A DNA stretch of 12,769 bases from DATLZC01 sp037444005 (GTDB lineage: Bacteria > Chloroflexota > Dehalococcoidia > DSTF01 > JACRBR01), in NCBI GenBank assembly GCA_037444005.1, contig JBBING010000063.1, forward strand, positions 1 through 12,769, read 5' to 3'. This document shows, in pieces, positions 6,834-12,769 of the stretch; within the stretch, counting starts at the first letter, position 1, and every line of letters begins with the position of its first letter. A model generated the notes under the pieces. It did no database searches. It saw only the letters and a list, made by a program, of their open reading frames with translations, and was not told where the DNA came from. Position numbers and translations under genes: made by a program.

Positions 6834-7480
6834 CTCTCGTCCACCCGGGTGGCGCCCCAGCGCTCGTAGTACGTCACCTTCTCGACAGGAAGTCGCGCGG
6901 CGGGGCCGAATCGCCCTTTCGGCCACCCCATCGGAATCAACGCCACTGTTTCGACGTTGTCCGGGATGCCCAGGAGCTCCTTGATCTCGCGCTCATACGC
7001 GCGGTGTAGCGTCGTGAGGGCCGTTCCTAGACCGAGCCCTCGCGCCGCCAGCATCAGATTCTGGATGGCGGGAAAAATGGACCCGTAGTGCGACGCCCGC
7101 ACGATGTCCGGCGTCCCCGGCGGCGGGGCGTGGCGTAGACACACGAGGATGAGGACGGGAACCTCGGCCAGATGTTCCGCCAGATAGCGCGCCGACCGGT
7201 AGTTTCGTCGCGCCTGCTCGTCCATCTGCTCCAGCGCACCCGGAGGCATCGCGCCGTAGCTCGCGTCCCACGATCGCTTGTAGTAGTCCGCGATGACGCG
7301 CTTCGTCTCCGGGTCGCGGATGACGATGAAGTTCCACGGTTGGCGGTTCCCGCCGCTCGGCGCGCGGATCGCCGCGTCGATGGTCTTGCGCACGAGCTCG
7401 TCCCGAACCGGGTCTGGCTTCAGGCGGCGCATCGCCTTCTGGGTATAGATCGCTTCGAACAGGCCGATCTCTTCTGGCAT
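6830..7480 (-). CDS. Nitroreductase family FMN-dependent oxidoreductase
   Basis: A 216-residue flavoprotein of the nitroreductase superfamily, which uses FMN and NAD(P)H to reduce nitro groups, quinones, flavins or other acceptors. FMN-binding landmarks are AMRRLKPDPV (16-25) with Arg18/Arg19, APSGGNRQPWNFIVI (40-54), GSIFPAIQNLMLAARGLGLGTALTT (133-157) and LIPMGWPKG (181-189). A longer charged insert at about 66-103 covers the variable helical region that sets substrate choice. The start ATG 7480 has AGGAG nine bases upstream, and this Shine-Dalgarno overlaps the stop of the propeller gene, so translation is coupled. It is the last gene before the rex promoter. The neighbourhood fits a redox role, but no Rex-like palindrome precedes this gene. 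Exact substrate cannot be assigned. Confidence 0.9.
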   Translation of the reverse strand: MPEEIGLFEAIYTQKAMRRLKPDPVRDELVRKTIDAAIRAPSGGNRQPWNFIVIRDPETKRVIADYYKRSWDASYGAMPPGALEQMDEQARRNYRSARYLAEHLAEVPVLILVCLRHAPPPGTPDIVRASHYGSIFPAIQNLMLAARGLGLGTALTTLHRAYEREIKELLGIPDNVETVALIPMGWPKGRFGPAARLPVEKVTYYERWGATRVDES

Positions 7481-7486
7481 CGAATG

Positions 7487-8599
7487 CTACTCCTGCTGCG
7501 ATGAACGTGCGGACGGATCGAGCCGCAAGAGGTTCGACGGACCCGACTCCGGGCACCAGATGACGCCGTTGGCGTCCTCGACGATGGTCCGGCACGCCGC
7601 TTGCGGGCTCGGGATCGGGAACTCCTGCCATGTCTCCGTCGCGGGGTCGAAGCGCGCCACTGCGTTTCCCGCCTCTTCGGTGACCCACACTGCGCCGTCA
7701 CGGGCGATGGTGATGGCGTAGGGACGCGAGTTCGGCGCCGGGGTGGGGAATTCGTGGAAGGTTCCTGTGGCGGGGTCGAACATGCCGATCTGGCCGGCGT
7801 AATACTCCGTGAACCACAGCCGGCCTGACGCGTCAGCGGCGATTCGTCGCGCCCCCTGTCCCGGTGTCGGCGGCTCGAACTCCTCGACGACGCCCGAGAC
7901 CGGGTCGACCCGCCCGATCTTGCCGCCCCGCAGCAGCGCGAACCAGACGCCGCCGTCGGGCGCCACCGTGATACCGTACGGAACGCTTTCCGGCGTCAGC
8001 ACCGGAAACTCCTCCACCGCTCCCGTGGCCGGATCGAGCCGCCCGACCCGGTCGCCCTGCGATTCCGTGAACCAGAGCATCCCCGAAGCGTCGAAGACCA
8101 GCGAGTGCGGCCCCGAGGTCGGTGTCGGGATGGAGAACTCCTGGAATCGTTCGGTGGAGGGGTCGAATCGCGCGATGGCGCTGAGCCCGATGTGGGTGAT
8201 CCACACCGCGCCGTCCGCCGCGATGGCGATGCCGTGGGGCTGCGCGTTCGGCCTGGGCACCGCCCATTCCTGAAACGTCTCCGTCCCGGGATCGAATCGC
8301 CCCAGCCGGTTCCCGAAGAGCTCGGTGAACCAGATGCGCCCCTGCGCGTCGACGGCCAAGCTGTGCGGAAAGCCACCCGCCGGGAGCGCGTACTCTCGCA
8401 GTGTGGCCGCGTTCGCGGATGGCGTCGGCGAGCGCGGCCGCGGCGTCACCGTTGGCGCCGGCGTGCCTCTCTCGGTGGTGGGCGACGGCGTCGCGTCTGG
8501 CGAGCCGGCGTCACCGCCGCACGCTGCCGCGAACGACACGAGCGCCGCGACGACGTACACGGGGCGACTCCAGGACGTCGGGAAGTGCAAACGGCGCAT
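7487..8599 (-). CDS. Vgb-like seven-bladed propeller lipoprotein
   Basis: A 370-residue exported protein related in fold to virginiamycin B (streptogramin) lyase. The N-terminus has basic residues, a hydrophobic stretch (13-26) and SFAAAC with Cys27 as probable lipidation site (the -3 Ala is weak for a lipobox). A Pro/Thr/Ser-rich spacer (31-62) follows. The rest is seven consecutive repeats of 43 residues (the first 42), at 67-108, 109-151, 152-194, 195-237, 238-280, 281-323 and 324-366, each with the pattern EF-P-P...PhxI...DG-hW-TE...G-IGRhDP. Seven units make a closed propeller. The blades aligning with the Vgb catalytic histidines carry Tyr294 and Cys336 instead, so lyase activity is doubtful; blades 1 to 3 do carry Pro-His. 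The ATG lies 4 bp after the stop of the 69-residue gene, with only a weak Shine-Dalgarno. Ligand binding at the cell surface is inferred. Confidence 0.87.
   Translation of the reverse strand: MRRLHFPTSWSRPVYVVAALVSFAAACGGDAGSPDATPSPTTERGTPAPTVTPRPRSPTPSANAATLREYALPAGGFPHSLAVDAQGRIWFTELFGNRLGRFDPGTETFQEWAVPRPNAQPHGIAIAADGAVWITHIGLSAIARFDPSTERFQEFSIPTPTSGPHSLVFDASGMLWFTESQGDRVGRLDPATGAVEEFPVLTPESVPYGITVAPDGGVWFALLRGGKIGRVDPVSGVVEEFEPPTPGQGARRIAADASGRLWFTEYYAGQIGMFDPATGTFHEFPTPAPNSRPYAITIARDGAVWVTEEAGNAVARFDPATETWQEFPIPSPQAACRTIVEDANGVIWCPESGPSNLLRLDPSARSSQQE
7502..8401 (-). repeat. Coding tandem repeat, seven units of about 129 bp
   Basis: This stretch encodes the seven propeller blades. Units two to seven are each exactly 43 codons and the first is 42. 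Sequence is conserved at the protein pattern level (Asp-Pro turn, DG-x-h-W, TE) but the DNA has diverged, so it is an old duplication and not a recent array. Confidence 0.8.
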
Positions 8600-8603
8600 G
8601 ATG

Positions 8604-8813
8604 TCAGATCTTCAGCGCCAGGACATCGCGCGTAAGCTGGTTCCCGTTCTTCACGTGAACCCACACGTGCATGATGCGAACCTTCATCGTCTTGCCGCCC
8701 GAGTCGATGTAAAGCTCGTCCCCCTTCTCGAACCGGTAGTCCGTGTCCACCGTGGCCAGCAGATCGGATTTCTTGGCGCTGAACGGGTCCGATTCCCAGA
8801 TTTCGGTGCGCAT
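8604..8813 (-). CDS. Small protein of unknown function, 69 residues
   Basis: I do not recognise this family. ATG 8813 is chosen because AGGAGG lies five bases upstream (8824-8819); an in-frame ATG at 8864 adds 17 residues that cover this site and look non-coding. The protein begins MRTEIWESDPFSAKKSD and is cytosolic by composition, with no signal peptide, transmembrane helix or cysteine. It has alternating hydrophobic and polar residues with turns (YRFEKGDELYIDSGGKTMK, then VRIMHVWVHVKNG), which suggests a small all-beta barrel of the SH3 or OB kind; this is inference. It follows the FtsX-like permease by 58 bp and precedes the propeller lipoprotein by 4 bp, so it is very likely co-transcribed with them. 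The strong ribosome site and operon position support a real gene. Confidence 0.7.
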   Translation of the reverse strand: MRTEIWESDPFSAKKSDLLATVDTDYRFEKGDELYIDSGGKTMKVRIMHVWVHVKNGNQLTRDVLALKI

Positions 8814-8818
8814 GTATC

Positions 8819-8824
8819 CCTCCT
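8819..8824 (-). promoter_or_regulatory. Ribosome binding site of the 69-residue gene
   Basis: AGGAGG on the minus strand, five bases before ATG 8813. It is among the best Shine-Dalgarno matches in the window and decides the start of the small gene. Confidence 0.75.
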
Positions 8825-8871
8825 GCTGGCCTCCATGGTAGGGCGGCGTCGCCGCACGGTTCAACGACGGC

Positions 8872-11800
8872 CTACTCGTACCGGAGCGCCTCGGCGATGG
8901 GGATGCTGGCCGCCTGGCGGGCCGGGATGATGGTCATGACCACTGAGGACAGAAAGGCGAACGCCCCGATACCGAACACCTGCAGCCAGGGCACGTAGAA
9001 CTGCTCGAAATCGGCCTCGCCGAAGCTGCTGCTCATTAGCAGCCGGTTGGACAGCAGCAACGCAAGCCCGATGCCGCTCAGCACGCCCAGGCTCGTGATG
9101 AACGCGGACTCCAGGAAGAAGCTGAAGCCCACCATCCCTCTCGTGAACCCGATGGCCCGCAACATGCCGATCTGCTGCCGCCGCTCGACCACCGTCCGGA
9201 ACGCGATGACGCCGACCGCGGCGATCCCGACGAAGAGGCCGATGCCCATGAACCCCTGCAGCAGGTAGAGGAACGCGCTCGACAGCCGCTGCTCCTCGGC
9301 CACCCGTTCCTCGATGGAGTCCGCCTGCACGCCCCGCTCGAGCAAGGCCGCCTCGATGGCCTTCGCGGCGTCGCCCGAGTCCACCCCGGGCTTCACGCGG
9401 ATGAAGTGGATGTTGAACATGGGCCGTCCCAGCACCGAAGCGAAGGTTTCGCGCGGGACGTAGAGCCCGTTGTACGTGGTGCTCGCCCCGGTCGCGATGA
9501 TGCCGATGAGCTGCACGTCCCGGCTGACGCCGCTCGTTTTGTCCACGAGGCGCAGCGGGATGGGGTCGAACGTCTGGGCCCCGAAATCGACGTCCCGCAG
9601 CGCGAACGTGGGCGGCCCGAAGCCGAACCCCTGATCCGGAAGCGCGAAGGAGTCGATGACTACCTTCGTCGGGTCGTCGATCAGCGCCTGCCAGACGTCT
9701 CGGTCCGTTTCGTATCCCCGCGCCCGGGCACGGAGCGGGACGGCGGTCTCCTCCAGCCACTGAGGCTCCGCCAGCAAGACTCGGTAGCTCTTCGGCTCGT
9801 CGTAGGGCTCGCCACTGGCGTCCAGCTGCTGGAGGCCAGGGCGGTCTGCGTGCGCCACGCCGAGCTTCCCCCACGCCTCGAGCTGGCTCACGTCGAAGGC
9901 GCCTGTATCGCGCAGGGCGAAGCTGATGTCGGCGATGGGGTTGCTGGGGCTGTCCGTGGCCTCGATATCCCAGCCACCGCGAGACTCCTCGCTCAAGAAA
10001 AGCTGGTCGTAGTTGGCGTTCATCGTGGACATCATCGTCAGCGCGAAGACGACCAGCCCGATCATCATGATGGTCATGCCGCTCCGAAATTTGTACTGCG
10101 AGGGGTACGCGATGGCGGTCTTCACGGCCGGCAGCACGCGCGTGAAGAGCCGGCCCGCGCGCGCCAGAACCCAGAGGAAGACGTCGATGTTGTAGACCAG
10201 GACGTACGTGGCCGACGCCACCATCGCGAGCCCGGACAAGAAGAACAGCTCGACGCCGCCCTCCATCTCGCCCGTGATGAACTCGAGCGAGTCCCCTGCC
10301 GCAGCCGTCCAGAACGCGAGGATGGCGAGCCCGATGGCCGCGAACAGCGGCCGTTCGGGCGCCCCGAAGAACCGCAGGGTCAGGGCGCCGCAGATCCCGA
10401 ACAACGTGACCCCGAGCATGAAGGGGAACGCCTGATCTGCGGCGAAGCCCACCCACACGAGGAGCGCCCCCAGCCCCAGACCCGCGAGGCCCGACGCGAG
10501 CGACCGCCACCCGGCGCGCCGTAACTGCGGCTCGGGCAAATCGCGGATCGCGAGCACGATATTGAGCACGCTGACCCGCCACGACGAAAACGCGACGGTG
10601 ACGAACGTCAGAACCACACCGAGCGAATACGAGATGACGAGGCTCCGCGGCGTCACGTGGAACACGATGGCGATGTCGAACACGCCGAAGAGGACCGCCA
10701 TGACGCGCGTCATGCCCAGCGACACGAGCACGCCCAGCGCGGCTCCCACCGCCGCGGCCAGCACGTTGTAGGCCATTCCCTCGGACAGAAACGTCTCGAT
10801 CAGGTGCCACCGCTTGAGTCCGATGGCCCGGCTGATCCCCATCTCCGTCTTCCGCTCGGCCGCGAGCATCACAAAAATCATGAAGATCAGGAGCATGCCC
10901 GCCGCGATGGAGAACAGCCCCAGAATCACGAAGAACGTCGTCATCACGTTGCCGAACTGCTCCGCCAGCTCGACCTGATCCACCTTCGTTGGCCGGATCT
11001 GCAGATTCGTGCCCTCGAGAAGCTGGCGGACGTCGGCGACCACGGCGTCGCTCAAGTCCATCCCGCTGCGCTCGCCGCCACGGTTCGAGATCGCCACGAA
11101 GTCGACGACGCCCTCCGTCCCGAAGAGACGCTGGAGTCGGTCGAGAGGCAGCACGGCGCCCTTGCGAAAGCCCGGCGCGCCGGTCCCAGCAAGCAGCCGA
11201 TCCTTCAGCACACCCGCGACGGTGAACGTCACCGGCTCGTTCCGCACGAACAGGCGCAGTCTGTGCCCCGGCTCGATGGCGAGGTCCTCCGCGGCCGATT
11301 CGTTCACGTAGATCTCGTTCTCGCCGAGCGTCTTTAGGTCGACCGGCTCGCCATCGACCGTCACGAGGTCCGCCTCGAAGCCAGACAGGTGATCGGCGTC
11401 GACCCCGGTGAGCACGATGACGGGCTCGGTCTGGCGCGCATCGACGTTCGCGGCCGGCGCGAGCTCCCAGGAGAACGCGACCACGCCGTCCACGCGCTCG
11501 TCGTTCGCGAGCTGTTCATAGAGCCGCTCGGCCTGCCGCTGGTCGAACGGCGCCGGCGGTTCGATGGAAGCGGCGAACTGGAACTCTTCCTCATCGCCCC
11601 CGGTGGAGACGCGAACCAGCTCGTCCACCTGCCCCAGGGTGCTCACCGCCTGATTGGTGATGCTGTAGTCGACCGTGTCCCCTGTCGTGAACGCGGCGGA
11701 GATGATGAGGGTGCTCAACATGAGGCCGAGGACGATGAGCATGGTCTGCGCACGACGCCGGGGGATGTTGCGAACGCCGATGAGGAACATCACGCGGTCG

Positions 11801-11898
11801 CGGAGGATAACGTAGCCGAGCGCCCCCAGCGCGAGGCCGAGGAGGCCCACCAACACGGCCATGATCAGGTTGAGCGAGACGCCGAACAGCGTGTCCAT
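8872..11898 (-). CDS. Double-FtsX (MacB-type) ABC transporter permease
   Basis: A 1008-residue membrane subunit with two FtsX-like halves. Such permeases use ATP hydrolysis by a LolD/MacB-type partner to drive an extracytoplasmic movement, exporting lipoproteins, peptides or lipids. Hydrophobic segments lie at about 9-32 and 52-72, followed by an extracytoplasmic domain to about 310. The first FtsX core (about 319-450) carries ERKTEMGISRAIGLKRWHL (348-366), the coupling-helix motif. A block of extra membrane helices spans about 461-570, then a helix at 607-626, a second extracytoplasmic domain to about 870, and a second FtsX core with RQQIGMLRAIGF (907-918). It ends IPARQAASIPIAEALRYE, the usual family C-terminus. 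The ATG starts one base after the ATPase stop codon. No MacA-like adaptor or outer-membrane channel gene is present, which fits a one-membrane cell. The substrate is unknown. Confidence 0.92.
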   Translation of the reverse strand: MDTLFGVSLNLIMAVLVGLLGLALGALGYVILRDRVMFLIGVRNIPRRRAQTMLIVLGLMLSTLIISAAFTTGDTVDYSITNQAVSTLGQVDELVRVSTGGDEEEFQFAASIEPPAPFDQRQAERLYEQLANDERVDGVVAFSWELAPAANVDARQTEPVIVLTGVDADHLSGFEADLVTVDGEPVDLKTLGENEIYVNESAAEDLAIEPGHRLRLFVRNEPVTFTVAGVLKDRLLAGTGAPGFRKGAVLPLDRLQRLFGTEGVVDFVAISNRGGERSGMDLSDAVVADVRQLLEGTNLQIRPTKVDQVELAEQFGNVMTTFFVILGLFSIAAGMLLIFMIFVMLAAERKTEMGISRAIGLKRWHLIETFLSEGMAYNVLAAAVGAALGVLVSLGMTRVMAVLFGVFDIAIVFHVTPRSLVISYSLGVVLTFVTVAFSSWRVSVLNIVLAIRDLPEPQLRRAGWRSLASGLAGLGLGALLVWVGFAADQAFPFMLGVTLFGICGALTLRFFGAPERPLFAAIGLAILAFWTAAAGDSLEFITGEMEGGVELFFLSGLAMVASATYVLVYNIDVFLWVLARAGRLFTRVLPAVKTAIAYPSQYKFRSGMTIMMIGLVVFALTMMSTMNANYDQLFLSEESRGGWDIEATDSPSNPIADISFALRDTGAFDVSQLEAWGKLGVAHADRPGLQQLDASGEPYDEPKSYRVLLAEPQWLEETAVPLRARARGYETDRDVWQALIDDPTKVVIDSFALPDQGFGFGPPTFALRDVDFGAQTFDPIPLRLVDKTSGVSRDVQLIGIIATGASTTYNGLYVPRETFASVLGRPMFNIHFIRVKPGVDSGDAAKAIEAALLERGVQADSIEERVAEEQRLSSAFLYLLQGFMGIGLFVGIAAVGVIAFRTVVERRQQIGMLRAIGFTRGMVGFSFFLESAFITSLGVLSGIGLALLLSNRLLMSSSFGEADFEQFYVPWLQVFGIGAFAFLSSVVMTIIPARQAASIPIAEALRYE

Positions 11899-11899
11899 A

Positions 11900-12643
11900 T
11901 CAGCCGGCCTGGTGGAGCCGCTCCTCGCTGGTGATGCGGCCGTCGGTCATGCCGATGATGCGGTGGGTTCGGCGCGCGATGTTGGCGTCGTGCGTCACGA
12001 GCACGAACGTCAGGCCCAACCGGCGGTTGAGATCGACCATGAGGTCCATAATCTCGTGGGCGTTCTGACTGTCCAGGTCGCCCGTGGGCTCGTCCCCCCA
12101 CACGATGGCGGGGTTGTTCACCAGAGCGCGCGCGATGGTGACGCGCTGGCGCTGCCCGCCCGAGAGTTGCGCCGGCCGGTGGTGCGCCCACTCCGTCAGG
12201 TGCACCTGCTCCAGGGCCTCCATGGCCCGCCGGCGCGCCTGGCTTGCAGGAACGCCCGACACGAGTAGAGGCAGCTCGACGTTCTCCACGGCGGTCAGCA
12301 CGGGCAGGAGGTTGTAGAACTGGAACACGAAGCCCATCCGCCGCGCCCGGAACTCCGTCCGCTTTGCGTCGCTCAGCTTGCTGAGGTCCTGTCCATCGAT
12401 CAGCACCAGGCCACGGTCGATCGTGTCGAGCCCGCTCAAGCAGTTGAGGAGGGTCGTCTTGCCGCAGCCTGACGGGCCCATGATGGCCACCATCTCGCCA
12501 CGCCGGACATCGAGATCGATCCCGCGGAGCGCATGGACCTTCACGCTATCCGTCGAATACGTCTTTTCGACGCCTCTCGCGACGATGATGAGGTCCTGCG
12601 CCTCACCCGATGTCGTTTCGCTGATAGCCTGCGTAGTGGTCAC
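11900..12643 (-). CDS. MacB/LolD-type ABC transporter ATP-binding protein
   Basis: A 247-residue ABC ATPase of the MacB/LolD/FtsE group that powers the FtsX-like permease directly downstream. All motifs are intact: Walker A GPSGCGKT (56-63), Q-loop Gln108 in VFQFYNLLPVLTAVEN, signature LSGGQRQRV (160-168), Walker B AIVWGDE (179-185), D-loop GDLDS and switch His218 in LVTHD. The Q-loop sequence with FYNLLP and the TGDLDSQNAHEIM stretch are typical of this group. GTG 12643 is preferred because AGGGAGG (12655-12649) lies five bases upstream; a longer reading from 12685 adds 14 residues that translate the Shine-Dalgarno itself. The permease ATG starts one base past this gene's TGA, so the pair is translationally coupled. 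It is the first visible gene of the leftward operon. Confidence 0.94.
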   Translation of the reverse strand: MTTTQAISETTSGEAQDLIIVARGVEKTYSTDSVKVHALRGIDLDVRRGEMVAIMGPSGCGKTTLLNCLSGLDTIDRGLVLIDGQDLSKLSDAKRTEFRARRMGFVFQFYNLLPVLTAVENVELPLLVSGVPASQARRRAMEALEQVHLTEWAHHRPAQLSGGQRQRVTIARALVNNPAIVWGDEPTGDLDSQNAHEIMDLMVDLNRRLGLTFVLVTHDANIARRTHRIIGMTDGRITSEERLHQAG

Positions 12644-12648
12644 GAGAG

Positions 12649-12655
12649 CCTCCCT
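12649..12655 (-). promoter_or_regulatory. Ribosome binding site fixing the ABC ATPase start
   Basis: AGGGAGG on the minus strand, five bases before GTG 12643. It supports the shorter of the two possible N-termini. Confidence 0.7.
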
Positions 12656-12769
12656 CGCCGACACAACAGTCCAGCTTACCCGCAAACCGGCTCCCCCAAA
12701 AGACGAGCGATCTGGCGTGTCTTGATCCGCGTTGGTGGGCGGGTTGCGAGGTTGGTGGCGAGATTGCGA
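12656..12769. other. Upstream region of the ABC operon, no gene seen
   Basis: No open frame with coding character is visible up to the window edge. The region should hold the promoter of the ABC operon on the minus strand, but I find no convincing pair of boxes; the best is TTTTGG, 17 bp, TAAGCT, which is poor. The last 39 bases hold a short imperfect repeat. Confidence 0.4.
12731..12769 (+). repeat. Imperfect 20-bp tandem repeat at window edge
   Basis: Two copies, 12731-12749 and 12751-12769, both begin GTTGGTGG and end TTGCGA, and match at 15 of 19 positions. The second copy ends exactly at the window edge, so whether a longer array follows cannot be seen. Confidence 0.5.

Noticed and set aside
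7502..8401. A recent tandem repeat or CRISPR-like array from the regular 129-bp period
   Set aside because: The units are coding propeller blades with diverged DNA and no spacer structure.
7487..8599. Streptogramin resistance gene vgb
   Set aside because: The fold matches, but the aligned catalytic residues do not, and the lipoprotein signal with long spacer differs from the soluble lyase.
9406..10524. A 372-codon open frame on the plus strand
   Set aside because: It is antisense to the permease, is rich in Arg, Glu and Asp in a repetitive manner and has no domain.
8861..10810. A 649-codon open frame on the minus strand overlapping the FtsX permease
   Set aside because: It is the permease region read one frame off; the permease frame has the membrane helices and FtsX motifs, this one is Arg/Gly-rich with none.

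Overview
The window is a gene-dense, high-GC bacterial chromosome segment with eleven complete genes and one cut by the left edge. It reads as core chromosome rather than a mobile or defence island: I see no transposase, integrase, tRNA, rRNA, CRISPR array or phage gene. The best guess for the source is a GC-rich Chloroflexota-type bacterium. This rests on a Rex redox repressor, a Pro/Thr/Ser-rich lipoprotein linker, and a long double-FtsX permease with no adaptor protein. The placement is inference and needs a database search.

Layout. (1) Positions 3089-1 on the minus strand hold a tight operon: a TauE/SafE-type permease, a HypE/PurM-like AIR-synthase-family protein, and a MoxR/magnesium-chelatase-like AAA+ ATPase that runs off the left edge. 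(2) Positions 3220-6049 on the plus strand, divergent from the first block, hold an RmlD-type nucleotide-sugar reductase overlapping a family 2 glycosyltransferase, then a DUF4349 membrane protein with a coiled coil. (3) A 53-bp convergent gap holds a strong hairpin at 6072-6096, a probable two-way terminator. (4) Positions 12643-6103 on the minus strand hold a second run of genes: a MacB/LolD-type ABC ATPase, a 1008-residue double-FtsX permease, an unrecognised 69-residue protein, a seven-bladed propeller lipoprotein, an FMN nitroreductase, and the NADH sensor Rex. Most junctions in this run are within 10 bp; the exceptions are 58 bp before the 69-residue gene and 88 bp before rex.

The clearest regulatory signal is in front of rex. 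It has its own sigma-70-like promoter, TTGATC-17-TAGTAT, with a 14-bp perfect inverted repeat (GTGCGA-AA-TCGCAC) just downstream of the -10 box. This is where a repressor would block transcription, and the half-site spacing fits known Rex operators, so autoregulation by NADH/NAD+ is likely.

How the genes work together. Block 2 points to cell-surface glycan assembly (a deoxysugar reductase and a sugar transferase). In block 4 the ABC/FtsX pair, small protein and propeller lipoprotein probably act at the membrane and outer face, while the nitroreductase and Rex link to cellular redox state. Nothing here is clearly a new system. The least explained parts are the HypE-like protein without the HypE C-terminal cysteine and paired with an AAA+ ATPase, and the 69-residue protein between the permease and the propeller lipoprotein.
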